This document shows positions 26,658-35,414 of a DNA stretch of 64,000 bases, piece by piece (the first letter of the stretch is position 1; each line of letters begins with the position of its first letter). The stretch is from Duganella sacchari. Lineage in GTDB: Bacteria > Pseudomonadota > Gammaproteobacteria > Burkholderiales > Burkholderiaceae_D. A program made the translations under genes and the position numbers. Where the stretch lies: NCBI RefSeq assembly GCF_900143065.1, contig NZ_FRCX01000001.1, positions 62,001 to 126,000 of the forward strand, read 5' to 3'. The notes under the pieces are model-generated. The model did not search any database. It was not told the DNA's origin and saw nothing but the letters and a program-made list of their open reading frames with translations.

Positions 26658-26704
26658 TGAGGACATCCTCATATTATAGAGTACAATACATGAGGACAAC
26701 CTCA
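26658..26704. promoter_or_regulatory. Pair of TetR-type operators in the divergent promoter region
   Basis: Two related palindromes lie between the TetR and YecD-like genes: TGAGGACATCCTCA (26658-26671) and TGAGGACAACCTCA (26691-26704). Their centres are 33 bp apart, about three helical turns, so two dimers could bind one DNA face. The AT-rich stretch between them, including 'TATTATAGAGTACAAT', is the likely place for the divergent -10 elements. Self-repression and shared control of the YecD-like gene are inferred. Confidence 0.8.
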
Positions 26705-26720
26705 CATTTAGGACGGCACC

Positions 26721-27278
26721 ATGGAATTCACAAGTACTGCACTGGTATTGATCGATCTTCAACACAGCAATGTGGCGCGCTCGCTGGCACCGTATTCATC
26801 GCAGCAGGTGGTGGACAATTGCAGCCGTCTGGCAAACACAATACGCAGCAAGGGCGGCACAGTCGTCTACGTCCGCGTGCTGGTCAACGAGATGTTGCAA
26901 CTCCCTGCCGATATTTCTCTGGCACGCGATCCATCCGCGCCGCCTCCACCACCACAGGCGTCAGAACTGGTGCCACAGGCAGGTTTCCAGCCGGACGACA
27001 TCGTTATCGAGAAACGACAATGGGGTGCGTTCCATAGGACTGCACTGGACCAGCAGTTGCGACGCCGTGGCATCCGCACCGTCATCATGGGTGGCATTGC
27101 CACTAACTTTGGTGTTGAATCGACCGCGCGTGCAGCTTTCGATCATGGCTATGCGCTGGTATTTGCGCATGACGCCATGTCCAGCATCAAAAAGGAAATG
27201 CACGAGTTTGCGGTGCAAAGCATATTCCCCTTCATCGGTCAGGTCCGCAGCACAGCAGACCTGTTAAATACGCAGTAA
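26721..27278 (+). CDS. Isochorismatase-family protein, YecD-like, without the catalytic cysteine
   Basis: A 185-residue isochorismatase-fold protein. The aspartate ('LVLIDLQHSN') and lysine ('VIEKRQWGAF') of the catalytic triad are present. The usual cysteine position, in '(T)xxCVxxTAR', reads 'ATNFGVESTAR', that is glycine. E. coli YecD has the same G-V-E-S-T-A-R arrangement, so this is a recognised branch rather than a mutation. It lies 17 bp after the second TetR operator and is probably repressed by that TetR. It may not be a hydrolase of the cysteine type. It ends immediately before the stop of the converging dehydratase gene. Confidence 0.85.
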   Translation: MEFTSTALVLIDLQHSNVARSLAPYSSQQVVDNCSRLANTIRSKGGTVVYVRVLVNEMLQLPADISLARDPSAPPPPPQASELVPQAGFQPDDIVIEKRQWGAFHRTALDQQLRRRGIRTVIMGGIATNFGVESTARAAFDHGYALVFAHDAMSSIKKEMHEFAVQSIFPFIGQVRSTADLLNTQ

Positions 27279-28445
27279 TCAAGCACTGAGATCCTGCATT
27301 TCGCTGTACAGATTAGCCTTGCCTTCAAAGCCGATGCCCACCAGGTCCGGCATGGTGATGTAGCCGTTATCGACCTGCACGCCATCCGGGAAGCCGCCGA
27401 AGGGCTGGAACAGGTCTGGGTAGGATTCATTGCCCCCCAGGCCCAGGCCAGCGGCGATGTTCAGCGACATCTGGTGGCCTCCGTGCGGGATGCAGCGGTT
27501 GCGCGACCAGCCATGCTGGTGCAGCATATCCAGCGTGCGCAAATACTCCACCAGACCATAGCTCAGGGCACAGTCGAACTGCAGCCAGTCGCGGTCCGCG
27601 CGCATCCCACCGTAGCGGATCAGGTTACGCGCATCCTGCATGGAGAACAGGTTCTCGCCTGTCGCCATGGGTTTGTCGTAATAGTTGCGCAGCGTGGCTT
27701 GCAGTTCGAAGTCCAGCGGGTCGCCTGCCTCTTCGTACCAGAACAGATCATATTGCGACAGCGCTTTGGCGTATTTGACGGCCGTGTCCAGATCAAAGCG
27801 GCCGTTGGCGTCGACCGCCAGCTTCTGGCCATCCCCCAGCACGCTGAGGATGGAGTCGATGCGGCGCAGGTCCTCGTCCAACGAAGCGCCACCGATTTTT
27901 TTCTTGACCACGTTGTAGCCACGGTCGATATAGCTGCGCATTTCGTCTTTCAGCGCCTCGTGACTCTGGCCCGGATAGTAGTAGCCGCCGGCAGCATAGA
28001 CGAATACCTTGCGGTCCGGGGCGCCGGCGCCGTAGCGCTCCGCCAGCAGCTGGAATAGCGGCTTGCGTTCGATCTTGGCGACGGCGTCCCAGATCGCCAT
28101 GTCGATGGTGCCGATGGCAACCGAACGCTCGCCATGGCCGCCCGGCTTCTCGTTCTTGAACATGCAGTCCCACACCTTGTGCGCGTCCAGATTGGTGCCC
28201 TCATCGTTCAGCAGCGATAGCGGATCGGCTTCCAGTATGCGGGGGATGAAACGCTCGCGCATCAACTTGCCCTGGCCATAGCGGCCGTTGGAGTTGAACC
28301 CGTAACCCACGACCGGCTTGCCATCGCGGATCACATCGGTAATGACCGCCACCAGGCTCAAGGTCATTTTGCTGAAATCGATGTAGGCGTTGCGGATTGG
28401 GGAGCTGATCGGGATGGTCTTTTCGCGTATCTCGACAATTTTCAT
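27279..28445 (-). CDS. tarD: Enolase-superfamily dehydratase, probably D(-)-tartrate dehydratase
   Basis: A 388-residue mandelate racemase/muconate-lactonising enzyme homologue. The barrel has K181-K183 in 'YNVVKKKIGG', metal ligands D212 ('VDANGRFD'), E238/E239 ('WYEEAGD') and E264 ('ATGENLF'), and a catalytic histidine at H321 ('IPHGGHQ'). In Bradyrhizobium japonicum D-tartrate dehydratase the acid/base residues are, as I recall, Lys184 and His322, a constant offset of one. The start 'REKTIPISSPIRNAYIDFSKMT' also fits that family. It would convert D-tartrate to oxaloacetate. The divergent LysR gene (88 bp away) is the likely regulator. No tartrate transporter is adjacent. Confidence 0.75.
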   Translation of the reverse strand: MKIVEIREKTIPISSPIRNAYIDFSKMTLSLVAVITDVIRDGKPVVGYGFNSNGRYGQGKLMRERFIPRILEADPLSLLNDEGTNLDAHKVWDCMFKNEKPGGHGERSVAIGTIDMAIWDAVAKIERKPLFQLLAERYGAGAPDRKVFVYAAGGYYYPGQSHEALKDEMRSYIDRGYNVVKKKIGGASLDEDLRRIDSILSVLGDGQKLAVDANGRFDLDTAVKYAKALSQYDLFWYEEAGDPLDFELQATLRNYYDKPMATGENLFSMQDARNLIRYGGMRADRDWLQFDCALSYGLVEYLRTLDMLHQHGWSRNRCIPHGGHQMSLNIAAGLGLGGNESYPDLFQPFGGFPDGVQVDNGYITMPDLVGIGFEGKANLYSEMQDLSA

Positions 28446-28533
28446 GTTGTGGTCTCCGTGGAAGAATGGTGACAGCTTACTCTTGAAAGATAGTCGTATA
28501 ATTTACTGACATTGATTCCTTTATTAACTTCAA

Positions 28534-29463
28534 GTGAATAACGACATCGTCTCGGAAATGGCATTCTTTGTGCAGCTGGCCAGGCTGGGCAGCCTGGCCG
28601 CCACTGCCCGCGAGCTGGGTCTGACGCCGCCAGCCATCACCAAACGACTGCTGCAGATGGAGCAGCGTCTTGGCGTCCGCTTGCTGAACCGCACCACGCG
28701 GCGCGTCAGCCTGACCAGCGAGGGGGAGACTTATCTGACACAAGCTGCACGCATCCTGGCGGACATCCGCGACATGGAGGAATCCGTATCCAGCAGCCGC
28801 GCCGCACCCAAAGGCCTGTTGCGCGTGAATGCGACGCTGGGATTCGGGCGCACGACGATTGCCCCGCTGGTGTCGGCGTTCGCCAAGCGCTATCCCGACA
28901 TTGAAGTGCAGCTCCAGCTCACCGACCGCGCCATCAATCTGGTGGAAGACGCGTACGACCTGGGCATCCGCTTTGGCGAGCTGCCGGATACGCGCCTGGG
29001 CGCGCGCAAAATCCTCTCCAACCAGCGCTACCTGTGCGCCTCGCCGGCCTACCTGAAACGCAATGGCATACCGCAGACACCACAGGAGCTGACGCAGCAC
29101 CGCTGCATCCTGCACCGCCAGAACGACGATACCTACAGCACCTGGAAACTGCAAAAGGGCCGCAAGCACGAAACCGTGAAAGTCCACGGCAGCCTGTCCA
29201 GCAATGACGGTGATGTGGTGCTGGGCTGGGCGCTCGACGGCCATGGCATCCTGCTGCGCTCCGAATGGGATGCGGCCAAGTATCTGGACAGCGGCCGCCT
29301 GCAAGTCATCCTGCCCGACTACACCCTGCCCTCGGCGGACTTGTACGCCTATTACCCCAGCCGTCAGCAGCAACCCGCCCGGGCGCGGGCCTTTATCGAC
29401 TTCCTGGTAGAGAGCGTGCCGGCAGCCACTGGGCCACGCCCCAGGACAACTCCGGGACGATAA
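28534..29463 (+). CDS. LysR-family transcriptional regulator
   Basis: A 309-residue LysR regulator starting at GTG ('gtgaataacgac'). ATG 28558 is possible but would cut into the first helix. The helix-turn-helix is in 'FFVQLARLGSLAATARELGLTPPAITKRLLQMEQRLGVRLLNRTTR'. The effector domain runs from about residue 90 to 295. It is divergent from the tartrate-dehydratase-like gene and is the probable regulator of it. Its last 71 bp overlap the 3' end of the converging membrane-protein gene, an unusually long overlap. Confidence 0.9.
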   Translation: MNNDIVSEMAFFVQLARLGSLAATARELGLTPPAITKRLLQMEQRLGVRLLNRTTRRVSLTSEGETYLTQAARILADIRDMEESVSSSRAAPKGLLRVNATLGFGRTTIAPLVSAFAKRYPDIEVQLQLTDRAINLVEDAYDLGIRFGELPDTRLGARKILSNQRYLCASPAYLKRNGIPQTPQELTQHRCILHRQNDDTYSTWKLQKGRKHETVKVHGSLSSNDGDVVLGWALDGHGILLRSEWDAAKYLDSGRLQVILPDYTLPSADLYAYYPSRQQQPARARAFIDFLVESVPAATGPRPRTTPGR

Positions 29464-29800
29464 ATAGCCACAACAGCGGTGCACCGGTGACGTTCAGCGC
29501 CCACATCATCCAGGTGGTGAACAGCAGCCGGGCGACACCGTCGAAGCGGCCGTAGCGTACTTGTGGATCGCTGATGCGCAAGGCGGCCCACACCAGCACC
29601 ACGCTGCCCAGCAGGCACGCGAACAGCACGTGAAATGGCGTGAACTCGGGCAGCGCCGTACCACCCAGCTGCTGGTTGATGGCATTCAGTTGCGTGTGCG
29701 CGGCGGCGAAGGTCCACGGCGTGGCAAACGGCGCGGTGACAATCAGATCGTAGATGGCGCTGCCCAGGACGATTTTGCGGAAGGTTGCGGCTGCAAGCAT
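29393..29800 (-). CDS. Small membrane protein, probable MerR target
   Basis: A 135-residue protein with about four hydrophobic segments (near residues 8-28, 55-78, 90-110 and 108-125). I do not recognise the family with certainty. GGAG lies 7 bases before the ATG. It is divergent from a MerR-family gene. Its promoter has the elongated spacer with a central dyad expected for MerR activation, so it is probably the regulated target. Its 3' end overlaps the LysR gene by 71 bp on the opposite strand. Confidence 0.75.
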   Translation of the reverse strand: MLAAATFRKIVLGSAIYDLIVTAPFATPWTFAAAHTQLNAINQQLGGTALPEFTPFHVLFACLLGSVVLVWAALRISDPQVRYGRFDGVARLLFTTWMMWALNVTGAPLLWLFIVPELSWGVAQWLPARSLPGSR

Positions 29801-29824
29801 GTGATCTCCTCAAAGTGATGAGGC

Positions 29825-29856
29825 ATGCTAAAGGCTGGAGTACACTCCAGGGTCAA
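29825..29856 (-). promoter_or_regulatory. MerR-type promoter and operator for the membrane-protein gene
   Basis: Read on the minus strand, a -35 element TTGACC (29851-29856) and a -10-like TAGCAT (29825-29830) are separated by 20 bp. A near-perfect dyad CTGGAGT-GT-ACTCCAG (29835-29850; 7-bp arms) lies inside the spacer. MerR proteins activate exactly such over-long promoters by untwisting them. The dyad is 25 bp before the MerR start on the other strand, so self-regulation is also possible. Confidence 0.75.
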
Positions 29857-29875
29857 GCATAATCTGGAGACCTGT

Positions 29876-30244
29876 ATGCAAATCGGAGAGATGGCCGACG
29901 CCACTGGCCTAAGCCGCGACACCCTGCGTTTTTACGAAAAGCGCGGCTTGCTGCGCGCTCGCCGCAGCGCCAATGGCTATCGCGACTATCCGCCGGAAGC
30001 CGTGGACTGGCTACGCTACATTCGCCTGGCGCAGACACTCGGCTTCACACTGAATGAAATCGAAGCCGACCTGCCGCTGCTGGCCGAACCGGATGCCGCC
30101 GCACCTCAGTTGCGCGCCGCGCTGCAACGCAAACTCGCTGACATCGACCAGCGCATCTCCGGTCTGCAAATGCTGCGCGGGGAACTGGCGCGGCGCATAG
30201 GCGACAATATGCAGAACTGCCCATTGCAACCCATCCCTGAATAG
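29876..30244 (+). CDS. MerR-family transcriptional regulator
   Basis: A 122-residue regulator. The winged helix 'MQIGEMADATGLSRDTLRFYEKRGLL' opens the protein, followed by 'NGYRDYPPEAVDWLRYIRLAQTLGFTLNEI' and a C-terminal dimerisation helix. The ATG at 29876 is chosen because this family begins directly with the helix-turn-helix. There is one cysteine, Cys near the C-terminus ('NMQNCPLQ'), and no paired metal-binding cysteines, so a metal sensor is unlikely. It probably activates the divergent membrane-protein gene through the dyad at 29835-29850. Confidence 0.9.
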   Translation: MQIGEMADATGLSRDTLRFYEKRGLLRARRSANGYRDYPPEAVDWLRYIRLAQTLGFTLNEIEADLPLLAEPDAAAPQLRAALQRKLADIDQRISGLQMLRGELARRIGDNMQNCPLQPIPE

Positions 30245-30274
30245 CAATTCATTCACCCGGCGATGAAGTCCCTG

Positions 30275-32095
30275 CTATTGCAGCTTGTTGCAATCCAGAT
30301 CCAGTTCATACGCCTGGTCCAGTTGCACCTGCCGGCCGCCGACATTTAACTCCTTGTAGCGCGGCGCCTCCAGCGTGTACTCTCCCTTGCGCAGCTTTTC
30401 CATGAGCGGTTTGCAGGTGATGTGGCGGTAGCTGATGGAGGCGACCACCGTCCACTGGCCGTCACGTCCCTCTGCAAACAGTTGCCCGCCCCCGGGACTA
30501 TGCTGCTCCACCAACAACACCTCCGGTTTGCCATCGCCATCGGCGTCAATCAGGATCGCATCGCACTTCCCCTCTTTCGTGCTCAGGCAATCGGGCTTTT
30601 GATTATCCGGAATGGCATCCCATTTCTGCGCCAGGAAGCTGGCTGGCAGCGTGGCTTTGGCCGGCCAGACAGTCAGGTTGTCCGCCACGGCGACTGGCGT
30701 CGTAGAAAGTGACGCCGCCTTCCAGCGGTCCGTATCTGTCCACGCCAATGCTTCGGCAGCGCCGCGTTGCAATGCGGCGGCGTCCGGCCCTGTGCTGCGC
30801 AGCTTTAACGCCTCCAGCGCGGCGCGGCCATAGCGCCCGCCCTCAAACCGCAGATAGCGGAAATCGAAATCGGCGGCCTTGGTCTTGCCCTTGGCCAGAC
30901 GCGCCATCTGGCTGTCGACGCCGATGCGTGCGGGATCGGCTATCGGCGTAAATAAAGCCAGCAGCACGGCCAGCACCAGAAACGCCGCCAGCACATTCAC
31001 GATGGTGACGGGATTGAGCCAGGTCTCGTACTGATATGCCGCCCACAGGTAGCCCGCCGCGTAGAACGCCGCCACCAGCAGACACGCCGCAGCCACCACG
31101 CGATCCGACGTCCATCCGTATTGATGAACGCGCAGGCCCAGCGCATAGACGCCGACCATGACCACCGGCAGTATCAGTATCGCCGCCGTGCGCGCGCTGA
31201 CGCGCAGCGCCAGCGTTACCTTGGCATCGCCATTCTGGAACGCCGCATTAATCAGCACCAGCAGCACAGCAGCTACGCCCAGCAATACCGACGTCGCATG
31301 GCGCGTTTCCCACAGGGCTTTCAGGCCCGTGAATGGCAGGGAGCACAGGAAGCCGGTGACCAGCACCACGGCCACCGGCAAGATCCATGACATCAGCACC
31401 AGCAGCAAGGTACGGATGCCGCGCACGATCGACGGCCGTACATCGGTCACGTGCATGCCGCAAGAGAAGGCCGTGCAAATCACCGGCACATTGAACCACG
31501 ACTCTTGTAGCATCTGGTGCAGGAACTTCAGCTTGACGAGCATGAACAGTTCCGCGCCCAGATACAGCACAAAGAACAGCGCTCCTACAAAAAAGCCCGA
31601 GAACAGCAATTGGATCGCATGCTTCCACGCGGTCTCGAAATAGGTGCCGTAGCGCGCGATGCGCCGTCCATCATGTGCGCCTGCCCGCACCAGGGTGTGC
31701 GCAATGAAGAAAAACACCACGCTGAAAAACATCATCAGGAACGACGGCGTATGCGAAGGCCTGTGGTCCCAGCCCATCATGAACGGATGCGAATTCAGGC
31801 CACGCCACACATCATGCGCCGAAAACGCCAGCAGCACGGCCAGCACCGCCAGCAGCCAGATGACGATTTGGCGCGGCTGCAGATGGCCCAGGCTGGAGAT
31901 CAGCAGTACCGGCATAATCACCAGCGCCGTCAGCAGCGGCACCATCAGATACGGCTCCGTGGCAGGCCAGACGCCATCGCGGCCAGCGGCGTATAACCAG
32001 TACAACAGTAATCCCTGCACCAGCCCTGTACCCAGCCGTGCCAGCATGACCTTGCGGCTGACCTGCGTCTCCAATGCAATCTCGTGTTGCTCCAT
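30275..32095 (-). CDS. DUF4153 membrane protein
   Basis: A 606-residue inner-membrane protein with about ten to eleven hydrophobic segments up to residue 400, then a soluble C-terminal domain of about 190 residues. The DUF4153 pattern is seen in the region containing 'MGWDHRPSHTPSFLMMFF'. The tail has 'DAILIDADGDGKPEVLLVEQ', resembling a calcium-binding or VCBS/FG-GAP-like repeat with a DxDxDG loop. The function of the family is unknown. It is divergent from dapC with 87 bp between starts. Confidence 0.8.
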   Translation of the reverse strand: MEQHEIALETQVSRKVMLARLGTGLVQGLLLYWLYAAGRDGVWPATEPYLMVPLLTALVIMPVLLISSLGHLQPRQIVIWLLAVLAVLLAFSAHDVWRGLNSHPFMMGWDHRPSHTPSFLMMFFSVVFFFIAHTLVRAGAHDGRRIARYGTYFETAWKHAIQLLFSGFFVGALFFVLYLGAELFMLVKLKFLHQMLQESWFNVPVICTAFSCGMHVTDVRPSIVRGIRTLLLVLMSWILPVAVVLVTGFLCSLPFTGLKALWETRHATSVLLGVAAVLLVLINAAFQNGDAKVTLALRVSARTAAILILPVVMVGVYALGLRVHQYGWTSDRVVAAACLLVAAFYAAGYLWAAYQYETWLNPVTIVNVLAAFLVLAVLLALFTPIADPARIGVDSQMARLAKGKTKAADFDFRYLRFEGGRYGRAALEALKLRSTGPDAAALQRGAAEALAWTDTDRWKAASLSTTPVAVADNLTVWPAKATLPASFLAQKWDAIPDNQKPDCLSTKEGKCDAILIDADGDGKPEVLLVEQHSPGGGQLFAEGRDGQWTVVASISYRHITCKPLMEKLRKGEYTLEAPRYKELNVGGRQVQLDQAYELDLDCNKLQ

Positions 32096-32182
32096 TGTCT
32101 CCGTCCGTGATTGGTAATTCGTATATTTTAATAATTTAGCATGGATGACCCGACAGGCGCTGAGGCGCTATAATCAAAGACT

Positions 32183-33397
32183 ATGAACCCACTTCTCGAC
32201 AAGCTGCATCCCTACCCGTTCGAAAAACTTCGTTTGCTGTTTGAGCAAGTCACCGCCAATCCGCAGTACAAGGCGATCAGTCTGGGCATGGGTGAACCCA
32301 AGCATCCTACGCCCAAATTCATCCAGCAGGCGCTGATCGACAATGTCGACGGCCTGGCCGTCTATCCCACCACCATTGGCACGCCCGACATGCGCGCTGC
32401 GATTGCCACGTGGCTGGAGCGCCGCTACAACCTGCCCAAGCTGAATCCCGCCACGCAGGTGCTGCCGGTGAACGGCTCGCGCGAGGCGCTGTTTGCGCTG
32501 GCCCAGGCGGTCATCGACAAGGATGCCAAGTCGATTGTGGTCAGTCCGAATCCGTTCTACCAGATTTACGAAGGCGCGGCCTACCTGGCCGGCGCCGAGC
32601 CTTACTTCGTCAACTCCGACCCGGCCCGCAACTTCGGCTGCGACTATGACAGCATTCCGGTCGAAGTGTGGCAGCGCGTGGCATTGCTGTTCGTCTGCTC
32701 GCCGGGCAACCCAACCGGCGCCGTACTCTCGCTGACCGACTGGGAACACCTGTTCGCTCTGTCGGAGCGCTACAACTTTGTCATCGCCGCCGACGAGTGC
32801 TACTCGGAGATCTACCACGGCGAGCAGGCGCCGCTGGGCGCGATGGAAGCCGCCCATCAACTGGGCCTGGCCACCATCGACAAGCCATACGCGCGCCTGG
32901 TGGTGTTCAGCAGCCTGTCCAAGCGCTCCAACGTGCCGGGCATGCGCTCCGGCTTTGTGGCCGGCGACGCCGATGTCCTCAAAAAATTCCTGCTGTACCG
33001 CACCTATCACGGCGGCGCCATGAGCACCGCCGTGCAAGCTGCGTCCATCGCGGCCTGGAACGACGAAACCCACGTCGAACAGAATCGCGAACAATACCGC
33101 GCCAAGTTCAACGCCATCACGCCGCTGCTCAAGGACGTGCTGGATGTCGAACTGCCGGACGCCGGCTTCTACCTGTGGGCTGACGTCAGCCGCACCGGCC
33201 TGTCGGACACCGAATTCGCCCAGCGCCTGTACGCCGAATATAATGTCACTGTACTGCCGGGTAGCTACCTGGCGCGCGAAGCGCATGGCGTCAATCCGGG
33301 CCGCAACCGCATCCGCATGGCGCTGGTCGCCGAAACGGCGGAAGGCCTGGAAGCCGCGCAGCGCATCGTCCAATTCTGCAAGTCCCTTAACAAATAA
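32183..33397 (+). CDS. dapC: Succinyldiaminopimelate transaminase
   Basis: A 404-residue PLP enzyme that transfers the amino group from glutamate to N-succinyl-2-amino-6-ketopimelate in lysine/peptidoglycan precursor synthesis. Visible are '[12 protein letters not shown]', '[10 protein letters not shown]', the PLP lysine in '[16 protein letters not shown]' and the C-terminal 'NRIRMAL' arginine. The sequence start '[20 protein letters not shown]' is characteristic of proteobacterial DapC. dapD follows after 10 bp, which confirms the pathway. dapE lies 10 kb further on behind an accessory block. Confidence 0.95.
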   Translation: MNPLLDKLHPYPFEKLRLLFEQVTANPQYKAISLGMGEPKHPTPKFIQQALIDNVDGLAVYPTTIGTPDMRAAIATWLERRYNLPKLNPATQVLPVNGSREALFALAQAVIDKDAKSIVVSPNPFYQIYEGAAYLAGAEPYFVNSDPARNFGCDYDSIPVEVWQRVALLFVCSPGNPTGAVLSLTDWEHLFALSERYNFVIAADECYSEIYHGEQAPLGAMEAAHQLGLATIDKPYARLVVFSSLSKRSNVPGMRSGFVAGDADVLKKFLLYRTYHGGAMSTAVQAASIAAWNDETHVEQNREQYRAKFNAITPLLKDVLDVELPDAGFYLWADVSRTGLSDTEFAQRLYAEYNVTVLPGSYLAREAHGVNPGRNRIRMALVAETAEGLEAAQRIVQFCKSLNK

Positions 33398-33407
33398 GTT
33401 GAATATC

Positions 33408-34235
33408 ATGACCCAACAACTCCAGAACATCATCGACCAGGCATGGGAAGACCGCGCCAACATCAACCCAGCCAACGGTTCCGCCGAACTGCGTGACGCC
33501 GTCAACCACGTGCTGGCCGGCCTGGACGCAGGCACCATCCGCGTGGCCGACAAAGCCACCGGCACCTGGGTAGTGAACCAGTGGGTCAAGAAAGCCGTGC
33601 TGCTGTCGTTCCGCCTGGAGAACAACGTGGTCCTGCCATCGGATGGCACCATGCAGTTCTACGACAAGGTACCAACCAAGTTCGCCAACTACACCGCCGA
33701 CGATTTCGCCAAGGGCGGCTTCCGCGTGGTGCCGCCAGCAGTGGCGCGCCGTGGTTCCTTCATCGCCAAGAACGTGGTGCTGATGCCTTCCTACGTCAAC
33801 ATCGGCGCCTACGTCGATGAAGGCGCAATGGTAGACACCTGGGCCACCGTGGGTTCGTGCGCGCAGATCGGCAAGAACGTCCACCTGTCGGGCGGCGTCG
33901 GCATCGGCGGCGTGCTGGAACCGATGCAAGCCAATCCAACCATCATCGAAGACAACTGCTTCATCGGCGCCCGTTCGGAAATCGTTGAAGGCGTGATCGT
34001 GGAAGAGAACTCGGTGATCTCGATGGGCGTGTACATTGGCCAGTCGACCAAGATCTACGACCGCACCACCGGCGAAATCACCTACGGCCGCGTACCTTCG
34101 GGCTCGGTGGTGGTATCGGGCTCGCTGCCATCGGATGACGGCAAGTACTCGCTGTACTGCGCGGTGATCGTCAAGCGCGTCGATGCACAGACCCGATCGA
34201 AAACCGGCATCAACGAACTGCTGCGCGGTATCTAA
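33408..34235 (+). CDS. dapD: 2,3,4,5-tetrahydropyridine-2,6-dicarboxylate N-succinyltransferase
   Basis: A 275-residue hexapeptide-repeat acyltransferase that uses succinyl-CoA to open tetrahydrodipicolinate. The helical N-terminus '[21 protein letters not shown]' is followed by a left-handed beta-helix with repeats such as '[46 protein letters not shown]'. The C-terminal '[24 protein letters not shown]' is the usual ending. The ATG at 33408 is fixed by family alignment. It is 10 bp after dapC in the same operon. Confidence 0.97.
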   Translation: MTQQLQNIIDQAWEDRANINPANGSAELRDAVNHVLAGLDAGTIRVADKATGTWVVNQWVKKAVLLSFRLENNVVLPSDGTMQFYDKVPTKFANYTADDFAKGGFRVVPPAVARRGSFIAKNVVLMPSYVNIGAYVDEGAMVDTWATVGSCAQIGKNVHLSGGVGIGGVLEPMQANPTIIEDNCFIGARSEIVEGVIVEENSVISMGVYIGQSTKIYDRTTGEITYGRVPSGSVVVSGSLPSDDGKYSLYCAVIVKRVDAQTRSKTGINELLRGI

Positions 34236-34270
34236 GCTGTATAAGCTGTAAACCAACCGGGGAGATCATC

Positions 34271-35410
34271 ATGGCCATGGATCGTTTGTTCCAGCTAATG
34301 AAGGAAAAGAACGCGTCGGACATGTTCTTTGCCGTGAACTCCCCGGTGCACATCAAAATCAACGGCAACCTGATTCCCATCAACCAGCAAAAGCTGGAGC
34401 CTGAAAACATCCATGCCCTGCTGGCGGAAATCGCCTCGCCGGAGCAGATGGAGGAACTGGCAGCCACCAATGAATTGAACATGGGCGTGTCCGTGCCCAA
34501 CCTGGGGCGCTTCCGCCTGTCCGCGTTCAAGCAGCGCGGCACCATCTCCGCCGTATTCCGCTTTGTGCCGGCCACCATCCCCGTGCTGGCAGATTTGCAG
34601 CTGCCGCCCGTGCTGGCGGACCTCATCATGGAAAAGCGCGGCCTGCTGCTGCTGGTGGGCTCCACCGGTTCGGGCAAATCGACCACCATCGCGTCCATGC
34701 TGGATCACCGCAACGAACTGCGCTCCGGCCATATCCTGACGCTGGAAGATCCGATCGAGTACCTGTTCCGGAACAAGAAATCCATCGTCAACCAGCGCGA
34801 GATCGGCAGCGATGCCAAGGACTTCTACACCGCCCTGCGCAACTCCATGCGCCAAGCGCCGGACTGCATCCTGATCGGCGAAATCCGCGACAAGGAAACC
34901 ATGGCTGCAGCGCTGGCCTACGCGCAGTCAGGCCACCTGGTACTGGCGACGCTGCATGCGAATAACAGCTACAACGCGCTAAACCGCATCATCAGCTTCT
35001 ACCCGATCGAAAACCGCGCAGCGCTGCTGCAGGATTTGTCGAGCACCGTCAAGGCCATCGTCTCGCAGCGCTTGATCCGCTCCCTCAACGGCGGCACACG
35101 TTCGGCAGCGGTGGAAGTGATGGTCAACACCCGCTACATCTCGGACCTGATTGAGAAAGGCGAAATCGGCCAGATCAAGGAAGCGATGGAAAAGAGCATG
35201 TCGCCTGGCTCGCAATCATTCGAGCAGTCCTTGCTCAAGCTGGTGCACGATGGCCTGGTCAGCCAGGACGAAGCCCTGGCCAACGCCGATTCCGCCACCA
35301 ACCTGCTGTGGCTCCTGAACAATGGCCCGGACAGCGCGGCCACCAAGGAAGAAGAAACCAAGGCCCCAGCCAGCGAAGCCTCCTTCACCGAGTTCACCCT
35401 CAATACCTGA
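34271..35410 (+). CDS. pilU: PilT/PilU-type twitching motility ATPase
   Basis: A 379-residue type IV pilus retraction ATPase. In order: N-terminal PAS-like part ('MKEKNASDMFFAVNSPVHIKINGNL'), Walker A 'GSTGSGKST' near residue 135, Asp box 'HILTLEDPIEYLF', Walker B 'DCILIGEIRDKETM', and His box 'GHLVLATLHANN'. The C-terminal extension ends 'FTEFTLNT', typical of PilU rather than PilT. It lies 35 bp after dapD behind its own GGGGAG ribosome site; no other pil genes are near. PilU normally supports PilT under load. It converges on the YfiR gene, 4 bp away. Confidence 0.9.
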   Translation: MAMDRLFQLMKEKNASDMFFAVNSPVHIKINGNLIPINQQKLEPENIHALLAEIASPEQMEELAATNELNMGVSVPNLGRFRLSAFKQRGTISAVFRFVPATIPVLADLQLPPVLADLIMEKRGLLLLVGSTGSGKSTTIASMLDHRNELRSGHILTLEDPIEYLFRNKKSIVNQREIGSDAKDFYTALRNSMRQAPDCILIGEIRDKETMAAALAYAQSGHLVLATLHANNSYNALNRIISFYPIENRAALLQDLSSTVKAIVSQRLIRSLNGGTRSAAVEVMVNTRYISDLIEKGEIGQIKEAMEKSMSPGSQSFEQSLLKLVHDGLVSQDEALANADSATNLLWLLNNGPDSAATKEEETKAPASEASFTEFTLNT

Positions 35411-35414
35411 CGCC

